A stretch of 64,000 nt of DNA from Lewinellaceae bacterium (GTDB lineage Bacteria; Bacteroidota; Bacteroidia; Chitinophagales; Saprospiraceae): positions 105,128-169,127 of the forward strand of contig JADJRC010000013.1 of the NCBI GenBank assembly GCA_016712415.1. Reading direction: 5' to 3'. Below, piece by piece: positions 25,473-33,984 of this stretch. Every line of letters starts with the position of its first letter. The stretch's first letter is position 1. The notes under the pieces are model-generated. The model saw only the letters and a list, made by a program, of their open reading frames with translations, was not told the DNA's origin and did not search any database. A program made the position numbers and the translations under genes.

Positions 25473-27806
25473 TTACCTTACAATGACCAGTTTCTGAAAG
25501 TAATTCCTGGAGTCCTTTTCAATTTTCAGGTAATACAGCCCGTCATTGAACTCCTGCAAATCCAATGTTGAATTTTGCTGTGCAATGTTCAAAGTCTTTA
25601 CGAGTTTGCCGCCTGCATCGAACACCGACAGGGAAACCGGGTCGTTTGAAAATTCCGAAAATGCTATCGTACAAAAATCAGCGGCAGGGTTCGGGAAAAT
25701 ATGAATACCCCCCGCTGATGCTTCCAAATTATCAACATCCACCAGGCCGCCGAACTTAATATCATCCCAGTAGTAGGTCTTTTCGCCTGCCATGGCCCCG
25801 GTGGTACCGAAGTTGAAGAAGATGGATAATTTGTTGTATGTGCTCGCCAGGTTCAGCGCGGCCGTGCCCGGAGCCTGGTTGCTGAAATTGAATTCCAGCG
25901 TTTCCCAGGCGCCAGCCATGGTGGTATTCGCTTCCGTCTCCACGCTGACGGTGGGGTCGGCGGCGTTCTCCACTTTCAGGCGGATGGGTGTATTCGCATC
26001 GGGCGACCATACCCGCACGGTCATTTTGGTGTCGGCTGCGGTGAACGGTATCGGACTGGCCAGGCCGCTGCCGCCATTGGTGGTGCCGGCCCAAAGTTCG
26101 GCCCCGCCCGTTTTGATGACCTGGCCGACAAGGTTGTTCGGGTCGGTGGGATCCGCGACGATGGAGGAGACGTTGCCGCCAAAGTCAACGAGGTCGTAGT
26201 CCACAGTAGCGGTGTCCTGGAAAGTGATGGGCAGGTCAACCTGGGAGAGGTTACTGCCGCCGCCGCCGATGAATTTCACGTCGTCCCAGTAGTAGGTCTT
26301 CTCGCCCGCCATGGCCCCGGTAGTGCCGAAGTTGAAGAAGATGGATACCTTGTTGTATGTGTTCGCCACATTTATCGGGGCCGTGCCAGGCACTTCGTCG
26401 CTGAAATTGAATTCCAGCGTTTCCCAGGCGCCTGCCATAGTGGTATTCACTTCTGTTTCCACGCTGATAGCCCCGTTGGCGGCATTCTCCGCCTTCAGCC
26501 GGATGGGCGTATTCGCATCGGGCGACCATACCCGCACGGACATTTTGGTGTCGGCTGCGGTGAACGGTATCGGAGTCGCCAGGCCGCTGCCGCCGTTGGA
26601 GGTGCCGGCCCAGAGTTCGGCCCCGCCCGTTTTGATGGCCTTGCCGACGAGGTTGTTCGGGTCGGTGGGGTCCTTGACGATGGAGGAGGCGTTGCCGCCG
26701 AAGTCCGCGAGGGCATAGTCCACGGTAGCGGTGTCCTGGAAGGTGATGGGCAGGTCGACCTGTGCCAATCCGAACCGCACATTATCCCAGTAATAGGTTT
26801 TTTCACCCGCCATTGCCCCGGTGGTCCCGAAGTTGAAGAAGATGGATAATTTGTCGTAGGTGTTTGCCAGGTTCAGTGCGGACGTGCCCGAGGCCTGGTT
26901 GCTGAAATCGAACACCAGTATTTCCCAGGCGCCTGCCATGGTAGTATTCGCTTCTGTTTCCACACTGATGGTGTTGTTGGAGGCGTCTTCCACTTTCAGG
27001 CGAATGGGCGTATTGGCATCGGGCGACCACACGCGCACGGATATTTTGGTGTTGTCGGCGGTGAACGGAATCGGAGTTGCCAGGCCGTTGCCGCCGTTTG
27101 TGGTGCCGGCCCAGAGTTCGGCTCCGCCCGTTTTGATGGCCTTACCGACGAGGTTGTTCGGGTTGGTGGGATCCTGGACGATGGAAGAGGCGTTGCCGCC
27201 GAAGTCCACGAGGGCGTAGTCCACGGTGGCGGTATCCTGAAAAGTGATGGGCAGGTTAACCTGGGCCTTGCCGCCGCCGCCATTGAATTGCTCAATGTCG
27301 TCGACATAAAAAGTGAAATTGGCAGAGCCGTCGCCCACTGTACCCAGGTCGAAAATGAAAACCAGTTTTTGGTAGGAATTTGCGGTATTGACGCCTGTGA
27401 AATCAAAAACCAGTTCTTCCCATGCATTGCCGACAGTCGTCATTTTTTCCTGTTCGTAAGCAATGCCACCGTTTGTCAGGTTTTCAACTTTCAACAACAC
27501 CTTCCTGCCCGCACCCGGCGTCCAGACCTTCATTTTGAAGTGTTTATTCGCAGAAAAATCGATTGGTCCCGCCAATTCCAAAAAGCTGCCGCCATAGACT
27601 TCGGGGGCATTTTTTATCATGCGCGCCACCTTGCTGCTCGTGTTAATCCCGGACATGTCGGGGTTGTCTTCCCGACTCATCTGCCCGCCGCCAAAGTCGG
27701 TAAAGGCGTAGTTAATGGTCGTCGACTCAAAGTCAATCGGAAGGCTTATCTGTGCATACCCAATGCTGGATAAGAGCAGGGTTAATAAAAGAGTAAAATG
27801 CTTCAT
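25473..27806 (-). CDS. T9SS-secreted protein with four beta-sandwich repeats (probable glucan binding)
   Basis: The 777-residue protein has a signal peptide (LLLSSIGYAQ), one diverged and three near-identical repeats of about 165 residues (each starting LPITFQDTATVDYALVDFGG and ending AGEKTYYWDDVKF), and a T9SS type A sorting domain (IHIFPNPAADFCTIAFSEF ... KLVIVR). The repeats look like carbohydrate-binding beta-sandwiches. Since it closes the beta-1,3-glucan operon, surface binding of glucan is the likely role. At DNA level the last three repeats are close to identical, showing recent duplication. Confidence 0.83.
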   Translation of the reverse strand: MKHFTLLLTLLLSSIGYAQISLPIDFESTTINYAFTDFGGGQMSREDNPDMSGINTSSKVARMIKNAPEVYGGSFLELAGPIDFSANKHFKMKVWTPGAGRKVLLKVENLTNGGIAYEQEKMTTVGNAWEELVFDFTGVNTANSYQKLVFIFDLGTVGDGSANFTFYVDDIEQFNGGGGKAQVNLPITFQDTATVDYALVDFGGNASSIVQDPTNPNNLVGKAIKTGGAELWAGTTNGGNGLATPIPFTADNTKISVRVWSPDANTPIRLKVEDASNNTISVETEANTTMAGAWEILVFDFSNQASGTSALNLANTYDKLSIFFNFGTTGAMAGEKTYYWDNVRFGLAQVDLPITFQDTATVDYALADFGGNASSIVKDPTDPNNLVGKAIKTGGAELWAGTSNGGSGLATPIPFTAADTKMSVRVWSPDANTPIRLKAENAANGAISVETEVNTTMAGAWETLEFNFSDEVPGTAPINVANTYNKVSIFFNFGTTGAMAGEKTYYWDDVKFIGGGGSNLSQVDLPITFQDTATVDYDLVDFGGNVSSIVADPTDPNNLVGQVIKTGGAELWAGTTNGGSGLASPIPFTAADTKMTVRVWSPDANTPIRLKVENAADPTVSVETEANTTMAGAWETLEFNFSNQAPGTAALNLASTYNKLSIFFNFGTTGAMAGEKTYYWDDIKFGGLVDVDNLEASAGGIHIFPNPAADFCTIAFSEFSNDPVSLSVFDAGGKLVKTLNIAQQNSTLDLQEFNDGLYYLKIEKDSRNYFQKLVIVR
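25740..27270 (-). repeat. Three tandem repeats of about 500 bp within the T9SS glucan-binding gene
   Basis: Near-identical blocks begin (on the minus strand) at the LPITFQDTATVDY-coding positions near 27250, 26745 and 26230. The period is about 505-515 bp. Differences are scattered substitutions, so copy number could change by recombination. Confidence 0.7.
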
Positions 27807-27889
27807 TATAAATTAGTTTAAGTTTTAAAATATGGATGAAAAGCGCCGGGAAACAATCCGGTTTGCCCGATCCAGGCGCCATTGTTTCG

Positions 27890-28774
27890 TCAAAACTTGA
27901 GGTTTTGGTGCATGTCCCACAAGCCCCAATAGGCGCCTACGTCGCCTTCGGCGCCTACTTTCCAGGACTCATCGAAGGAGGAGAAATAAAAAATCTCAAT
28001 GTCCTCCTCCCGCGACCATTGTTGGGTATTGATGAAATATTTCATGGCATTTTCCGCAGACGGTTCAGCGCCGTCAAGGCTTTTTCCCTGGCTCGGCCAG
28101 CCTGTCTCGGTGATGATTACTTTTTTGCCCTTTGCGGCCTGTACTGCCTGCTGGTACATCTGTTTCATATATACCAGGGAATAGTCTATGTGGCAGCCTT
28201 CCCAAAAGGGATAGCAATTGGACAAAATGACATCGCAGGCCTCGGTGATTCCGGGGCAGGCGGTAAACTCGTAATAGGCATCCACATAGCCCGTCGACAC
28301 CTCTGGGATAGCCTTTTTTACCCGGAGGATGTAGTCCAGCAGCGCCGCCTCGCTCATATCCTTCCGGTAGAGCACTTCGTTGCCTACGGCGGCAATGTCG
28401 ACGTATCCTTCTTTGGCGAGTTGTATCAGACCGGCTATTTCCTGTTCGTTCAGGTCCTCATCTTTACCCAGCCAGGCGCCCACCAGCGTTTTTAGTCCGA
28501 ACTCACGGGCTACTTTCGGCACCAGTTCATTGCCTTCAATACAGGAAAAAGAGCGCACCCATTTGGTGTACGGGGCAATGATTTTCATCCGGCGCCGGAT
28601 TTGGTCAACCGTTAAAATATCACCCGGTTGCTGGCCTTCTTCGTAGGCGCTGTAACAGAGGCCGTGCATGCCATTTTCCAATGCCTGCCGGAAGAGGTTT
28701 TGTATCTGTTCGGGTGATTTGCCGGAATAATCTGTTCCCGAAAGGGTTAAGTGTTTTCCTTGTCTGAATGACAT
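27890..28774 (-). CDS. Cytoplasmic GH17 beta-1,3-glucanase-like enzyme
   Basis: The 294-residue protein has no signal peptide and is a complete GH17 barrel. The acid/base glutamate is in AAVGNEVL and the nucleophile glutamate in VIITETGWPS. It is a close paralogue of the GH17 domain fused to the transporter encoded immediately upstream (shared MHGLCYS, IIAPYTKWVRSFSC, YFSSFDESWK). It should cut or transglycosylate short beta-1,3-glucan chains after import, before phosphorolysis by the GH149-like enzyme of the same operon. Confidence 0.85.
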   Translation of the reverse strand: MSFRQGKHLTLSGTDYSGKSPEQIQNLFRQALENGMHGLCYSAYEEGQQPGDILTVDQIRRRMKIIAPYTKWVRSFSCIEGNELVPKVAREFGLKTLVGAWLGKDEDLNEQEIAGLIQLAKEGYVDIAAVGNEVLYRKDMSEAALLDYILRVKKAIPEVSTGYVDAYYEFTACPGITEACDVILSNCYPFWEGCHIDYSLVYMKQMYQQAVQAAKGKKVIITETGWPSQGKSLDGAEPSAENAMKYFINTQQWSREEDIEIFYFSSFDESWKVGAEGDVGAYWGLWDMHQNLKF

Positions 28775-28823
28775 ATTGTATGATGATTTTTATACGAAAC
28801 AAACAGATATGAATGATGCCGGT

Positions 28824-31172
28824 TTAACCGAACTTTTGTTTTTCATGGATATCCCACAATCCCCACTGCGTGCCCACTTCCCCTTCATGATGAAGTTTCC
28901 AGGATTCGTCAAAGGAGGAGAAATAAAACATTTCAATGTTTTGGTCTTTAGCCCAATGCTGCGCATTGATAAAGTATTTCATCGCATTTTCAGCCGATGG
29001 ATTGGCCTCCTGCACCGTTTGTCCTTTGCTGGGCCACCCGGTTTCTGTGATGATTACTTTTTTGCCCCCGGCTATGTGGTTTGTCAATTCAAACATGCGT
29101 TGAATATAGTGCAGGGCGTGTTCGTTGCCGGCTCCTTCCCAGAACGGATAGCAGTTGATCAAAACCACATCGCAGGCATCCACCAGAGCGGGTTTGTCCA
29201 GGAAATGATAATAGGCGTCCACATAACCCAAAGGAATATGTTTGGGCAGTAATGCCCGCACCTGCCGAAGGTATTTGATTATTTCCTGTTCTGTAAGTTC
29301 ATTGCGCTGCAACACTTCGTTGCCTACAGCCGCTATGTCGACCAATCCTGCTTTTGCCAATTGAACGAGCGCTTTAATTTCGCTTTCGTTCCTTTCGGCG
29401 TCCTGGCTTATCCATGCCCCTGCCATTGTTTTCAAACCTTTTTCCCGGGCAATTTTTGGAATGAGTTCGTTGCCCTGGGTACAGGAAAAGGAGCGCACCC
29501 ATTTTGTATAAGGGGCAATGATTTCCATCCGCCGGCGAATCTGGGATTCGGACAAGGTATCGCCCGCTCTCTGGCCCTCGGTGTAAGGGCTGAAACACAA
29601 TCCATGCAGACCGTCGTGGAGCGCTTTCGAAAACATTGACCTGATTTCCGCCGTCGTTTTACTGCTGAAATTCAAACCGGTCCCTGTATTCAAATTTACG
29701 CCCTTACTCCGTTCAAGCAATTTGCCGTGCGCATAAGCAGACGAGCCGGTCTTGGGGGCTTTTTTCCGGTTTATTGCTGCCCGTATTTCATGGGCACGTT
29801 CTTCAGACACTTCATAGTTGCGCATGATCCACACGGCAGCCAATGTCCCGAGAATGGGAACTCCGGAAAAAAACAGTCTTAAACCTTCTACGGCGCCTTC
29901 CGGCTGCGATGCTGCATCCGGGGCGAATCCGACCAGGGTCATTATAGCCCCGCTCATCAACCCGGCAATGGCAAAACCGAACTTCACCATCCACCAATAA
30001 ATAGCGCCGAAAATACCTTCCCGCCTTTTGCCGGTATTCAGTTCATCCAAGTCACATACATCTGCCGTCATAGACATCATCAGGGTGAATAAACTGCCGA
30101 TTCCGAAGGAAAAAAACGGGAGTGCAAAAAAGAACATATAGGGTTTGCCCGGCACGAACAGAAACCAAAACAGCACATATCCGATGATGGAAATTCCCTG
30201 CGAGAGCATAAAAGCATTCTTCTTGCCCATTTTTCCGGACATCCATGCTACGGTGGGTATCACTGCAAACGTGGTCACCAGGGCGCCCACGCTCCCGAAC
30301 AGAGTCGGCCAGAAACCTGCTGCTCCCGCATCGCCGTTGAACAAATAATAAACAATGATAAAAAAAGAGAAGGATGCTACCGTATTGAACGCATTGAAAA
30401 TCAGGAACGTTGAAAAACACAATTTCCTGAACTCCCGAATCTTGAAGGCTTCCCTGAACCCGTTCAGAATTTCCCTGAGTCCACCTCCAATATTCTTCAG
30501 GCTCAACGGAACAAGGCTGTCATCATCTTTGGTGGATTTGCTTTTGATAAAAAAAGCGGGAATCATAGCCAAAATCATACAAAATATGCCCACCCATACA
30601 GAGAGTGTCCGGGTAGCCGTATCCGCATTTTCAAACCAGGCGGGGTCGTACATCACAACCCAAAACCAGGGGGCAATGACCCAGGCCCATTGGCCGATCC
30701 ACTGCGCCACGGCCATAATGTTGGTGCGCTCGTGGAAGTCATCGCTCATTTCATAGCCCATAGCCACATAAGGCACACTGAAAATGGTCAACCCCGAATA
30801 GAATACAAAAGACCAAAGCAGGAAGTACATGAAGTTATATTCCACGCCGTTTTCCCGGTGCAACTGCCACATCGCCACAAACGAAATGCCCATGATGACA
30901 GCGCCGATAAAGACATAATGCCTGCGCCTGCCCCATACGGAGCGGGTATTGTCCGTGATAAATCCCATAATAGGGTCGGTAATGGAATCATAAACCCTGG
31001 GCAGGAAAAACAGGATGCCCCACATCCATCCGGGGAAACCCAAATCCTGTACCAGCACAACCATGAATATTCCCAGGGCAGCGGGAAACATTTGATTGGC
31101 AAGCATACCCAATCCGAAGGCAACCTTTTGCCCGAAAGGAACTTTGTTGGAAGTTGTCGCTGAATTACTCAT
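28824..31172 (-). CDS. GPH/MFS sugar symporter fused to a GH17 domain
   Basis: Residues 1 to about 465 form a twelve-helix glycoside-pentoside-hexuronide:cation symporter, with GFITDNTRSVWGRRRHYVFI after the second helix and MSMTADVCDLDELNTGKRREG, both typical of the family. After a linker of about 35 residues, residues 500-782 form a full GH17 domain with both catalytic glutamates (AAVGNEVL, VIITETGWPS). The C-terminus of such symporters is cytoplasmic, so the hydrolase would meet the sugar as it enters. The frame is unbroken across the junction. The gene overlaps the GH30 stop by 8 nt (ATGAGTAA). Confidence 0.9.
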   Translation of the reverse strand: MSNSATTSNKVPFGQKVAFGLGMLANQMFPAALGIFMVVLVQDLGFPGWMWGILFFLPRVYDSITDPIMGFITDNTRSVWGRRRHYVFIGAVIMGISFVAMWQLHRENGVEYNFMYFLLWSFVFYSGLTIFSVPYVAMGYEMSDDFHERTNIMAVAQWIGQWAWVIAPWFWVVMYDPAWFENADTATRTLSVWVGIFCMILAMIPAFFIKSKSTKDDDSLVPLSLKNIGGGLREILNGFREAFKIREFRKLCFSTFLIFNAFNTVASFSFFIIVYYLFNGDAGAAGFWPTLFGSVGALVTTFAVIPTVAWMSGKMGKKNAFMLSQGISIIGYVLFWFLFVPGKPYMFFFALPFFSFGIGSLFTLMMSMTADVCDLDELNTGKRREGIFGAIYWWMVKFGFAIAGLMSGAIMTLVGFAPDAASQPEGAVEGLRLFFSGVPILGTLAAVWIMRNYEVSEERAHEIRAAINRKKAPKTGSSAYAHGKLLERSKGVNLNTGTGLNFSSKTTAEIRSMFSKALHDGLHGLCFSPYTEGQRAGDTLSESQIRRRMEIIAPYTKWVRSFSCTQGNELIPKIAREKGLKTMAGAWISQDAERNESEIKALVQLAKAGLVDIAAVGNEVLQRNELTEQEIIKYLRQVRALLPKHIPLGYVDAYYHFLDKPALVDACDVVLINCYPFWEGAGNEHALHYIQRMFELTNHIAGGKKVIITETGWPSKGQTVQEANPSAENAMKYFINAQHWAKDQNIEMFYFSSFDESWKLHHEGEVGTQWGLWDIHEKQKFG

Positions 31173-32676
31173 TGCCGGTGTTTCGTTTATTGATCAAGAT
31201 GGTTTGAATCGCCTTGTCACTGATTTTTAAATGGGTGGATTTTTCTCCAAACGAGAGCATGAATTGTTTTTCATTTTCCGTGGGATTAAAAACCACCACT
31301 GCAATCGAGCCGTCCGGGTTTTGGGCGGCTGTAACCAGGAGTGTGTTGTCCGTATTTTCGAACCCGATCCGCACCGCTCCCGGCCGGATATACTTACTGA
31401 AATGAGCCAGTGTGTAATAGATGGGCGTGAAATACACCTCATCAGCTTCCGGGTCGACGATGACGGGGGCGATACACCAGTTTTTGAACCAGTTGGGGCC
31501 GCCCTGCCTGTCCAGTACCATGTTCCAGTCGATCCACCCGTCCACCCAGTTGTTGAGGCAGCCGATGATGTCTCCTGCATAGCGGTTGACCGGGGCGTAT
31601 TTGGGGTGTAAATGTTTGTCTTTTTCCGGCGCCCAGTCCCAGCCCCAGTCGGTGGCTTCCCGGCTCCAGTACCAGGCGTCGTTCTGCCATTGGGGGACTT
31701 CGGCATCCACGCAGGCTTCCGTTTGAATCAAATGCTTGCCGGGGGCTTTGTTGTGCGCGTATTGCAAGGCATCGGGAAATACCTCAAAAGTGCTGGCATA
31801 CCAGTGTATGGCGGTACCGGCGTAATATTTTGAGGAGGCTGCATCCCGGTACATCACGTCCACCCATTCCTTCAAATGCTCCCGGTTTTGGTCGTAGCCC
31901 AGAATTTTCACCTGACCTTTCCCGTCGGATTCCAGTTTTGGGCCCAGGTGGTTTTGCACAAACAAGGTCATTTCTTCCGGCGTAAAGTGCATACTTTCCC
32001 AGTTATTGCCATTGCCCAGTGGTTCGTTCTCCACCGTGAAGCCCCAGATGTCAATCCCCTCCGCTTTATAGGCATCCATGTATTTGGAGAAAAACAGGGC
32101 CCAGGTGTCGTAATATTCCGGCAACAGTTTTCCGCCCACCCACTTCTTGTTGTCCTTCATCCAGGGCGGTGCGGTCCAGGGAGAGGAAAGGATTTTAAAG
32201 CCGTCTTTGGAGACGGCCATTGCATCCTTAATCATTGGAATGATATCGTCCCGGTCTTCCTCAACGGAAAAACTATTCAATGCGGTGTCGCCTTCCACGG
32301 GAGCATAGCTGTATTGGCTCAGGGAAAAATCACAGGAGTTGATATGGGTGCGGGTCAGGGAGTAGCGGGCGCCGTCCTCCCCAAAATAGGCTTCCAAAAT
32401 TTTGTCGCGGTTTTTCTTGCCCAATTTGTTCAACAGCGAGGCCGACGACTCCGTAAATGCCCCACCGAACCCGGTAATGGTCTGGAATTTTTGATCGGGC
32501 AAAAGTTTAATGACCACGGTTTTATCCCCCACTGGAACTTCAGTCATTAACTGAAGTTTATTGCCGCTTGCAGAAGTTTCATACACCTCCGTTTTCAATT
32601 TTTTATCCATTGATAAACAAGCGCTTAGCATGAAAACCAATAAAAATACAACACCGTATGTAAGGAGTTTTTTCAT
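31165..32676 (-). CDS. GH30 lipoprotein (beta-1,6-glucosidase/glucanase-like)
   Basis: The 503-residue protein begins with a lipoprotein signal (FLLVFMLSACLS) and has the GH30 fold: FGGAFTESSASLL, SPWTAPPWMK, acid/base glutamate in WGFTVENEPLG, nucleophile in LIQTEACVD. The C-terminal beta-sandwich ends NPTENEKQFMLSFGEK. GH30 enzymes of laminarin loci remove beta-1,6-linked glucose branches, which would suit this operon; beta-glucosylceramidase activity is another option. The protein is anchored in a membrane facing the periplasm or the cell surface. Confidence 0.9.
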   Translation of the reverse strand: MKKLLTYGVVFLLVFMLSACLSMDKKLKTEVYETSASGNKLQLMTEVPVGDKTVVIKLLPDQKFQTITGFGGAFTESSASLLNKLGKKNRDKILEAYFGEDGARYSLTRTHINSCDFSLSQYSYAPVEGDTALNSFSVEEDRDDIIPMIKDAMAVSKDGFKILSSPWTAPPWMKDNKKWVGGKLLPEYYDTWALFFSKYMDAYKAEGIDIWGFTVENEPLGNGNNWESMHFTPEEMTLFVQNHLGPKLESDGKGQVKILGYDQNREHLKEWVDVMYRDAASSKYYAGTAIHWYASTFEVFPDALQYAHNKAPGKHLIQTEACVDAEVPQWQNDAWYWSREATDWGWDWAPEKDKHLHPKYAPVNRYAGDIIGCLNNWVDGWIDWNMVLDRQGGPNWFKNWCIAPVIVDPEADEVYFTPIYYTLAHFSKYIRPGAVRIGFENTDNTLLVTAAQNPDGSIAVVVFNPTENEKQFMLSFGEKSTHLKISDKAIQTILINKRNTGNE

Positions 32677-32696
32677 GTTTAGTCATCTAGAATAGG

Positions 32697-33983
32697 TTAA
32701 TGCCCCGCCGGCATTTTTTGCTTCATCGGAGGCAGCGGGACTTCCTGCAGCAGGGCTTTTTTGTCGCCGCCATACGTTTTCACAACAGGATGGCCGCCCC
32801 TTGTCAGTCCTTTAAAAACACCCTTGTCGACCAAGTCCCATATCGCGTATTTGGCTTGCCCGTCGATGGTGAACAGCCCAAAGTGGTTTTCCGAGCCTCC
32901 GGGATTGGCGGCGTCCTTCCAGATTTCATCAAATGCTTCGAAGAAAAAGCAGGCGATGCGCTCCCGGTTGGTCCATTCGCGCATCATATTATAGTAAAGC
33001 GCCTCCTTGTATTCGTCGGTCGCTTTTGAACCTTTGGATCCATAGTGGTCATTGCAGGCGCTGGCCCAGCCCGTTTCACCGATATGAATGGGTTTTTCAA
33101 TACCCAACGCCTTCATGTATTTCGCCACGTTTTTGTATTGCGAAACGGCATAATCCCTGGCGCGGGTCATGGCAGCGTTGATTTTAGCGCTATCGGAGCG
33201 CGATTCTTCGCCCTCGAAATTGCCCCAAAAATCAGGGTTGTAGTGGGTGTCGTGCATGGGGTAGGTGTGCAACGACACATAATCAACCGCCAGGAGCAAT
33301 TTTGTCAAATCCTCGACGTGGTACTCGGCGCCGCCGCCGCCCCAGGAAGCGAAATTGTCGGAGCTGGTAATCCACAGGTTTTGGGGCAGTTTGCCGGCTT
33401 GCTTCAGCGCCTGTAGCTGGTTCACATATTTTAGGATTACCCAGGGCTGCACGAAGTAACTGGCGGCCCACTTCACCATCGCCTCGTTGCCGACGGCTAT
33501 GATTTTTACGATGTCGGGGTATTGGTTGGCCATATCCACAGCCCTTTGAATTTCTGCGGCATTGGCCTCTTCATCCTCATGATTATGGTCGGGATGATTT
33601 GTCCATGCTTTCCGGCAATCCATCCATGCGCCCAGCATGACATACATCTCGAAACCGGAGTCTTCCTGTTTTAATGCGCGAATAGCCTTTAACAGGTTGG
33701 AGGCTTCTGCCAATTTGGTGTTGTACGTCCGCAGCACCTTGATGTTCATGGCGGCGAGGATTTTCATATCCTCTTTCAGTTGCTCCACGGTGGGCTGTAT
33801 GTCGCGGCTGTTTCCCCGGTAGCCACCGTAAGAAATGGCCGGATATTCGGGATTGCCCAGAATGTCTTTTGCTGTCACTGTTTGTTTTGGTTGTTGATAC
33901 GTCTGGCCAGGCTGCCCTGTGTGGCATGAAAAACTGAAGGCTAAAGCCATCAGGACACCCGCTATTTGCCCACGTATGATCAT
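32697..33983 (-). CDS. GH17 lipoprotein (beta-1,3-glucan hydrolase)
   Basis: The 428-residue protein has a lipoprotein signal (LMALAFSFSCHTG) and a GH17-like barrel: GGYRGNSRDIQPTVEQLKED at the start, acid/base glutamate in IAVGNEAMVK, nucleophile in IHIGETGWAS, followed by CFFFEAFDEIWKD. It is more distant from the two cytoplasmic GH17 copies of the operon. It probably trims beta-1,3-glucan fragments in the periplasm or at the surface. Confidence 0.87.
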   Translation of the reverse strand: MIIRGQIAGVLMALAFSFSCHTGQPGQTYQQPKQTVTAKDILGNPEYPAISYGGYRGNSRDIQPTVEQLKEDMKILAAMNIKVLRTYNTKLAEASNLLKAIRALKQEDSGFEMYVMLGAWMDCRKAWTNHPDHNHEDEEANAAEIQRAVDMANQYPDIVKIIAVGNEAMVKWAASYFVQPWVILKYVNQLQALKQAGKLPQNLWITSSDNFASWGGGGAEYHVEDLTKLLLAVDYVSLHTYPMHDTHYNPDFWGNFEGEESRSDSAKINAAMTRARDYAVSQYKNVAKYMKALGIEKPIHIGETGWASACNDHYGSKGSKATDEYKEALYYNMMREWTNRERIACFFFEAFDEIWKDAANPGGSENHFGLFTIDGQAKYAIWDLVDKGVFKGLTRGGHPVVKTYGGDKKALLQEVPLPPMKQKMPAGH

Positions 33984-33984
33984 G

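Noticed and set aside
27807..27889. GCGCC / GGCGC pairing between the GH17 and T9SS genes as a terminator
   Set aside because: The stem is short with a long loop and no T-run, and the genes appear to be one operon.
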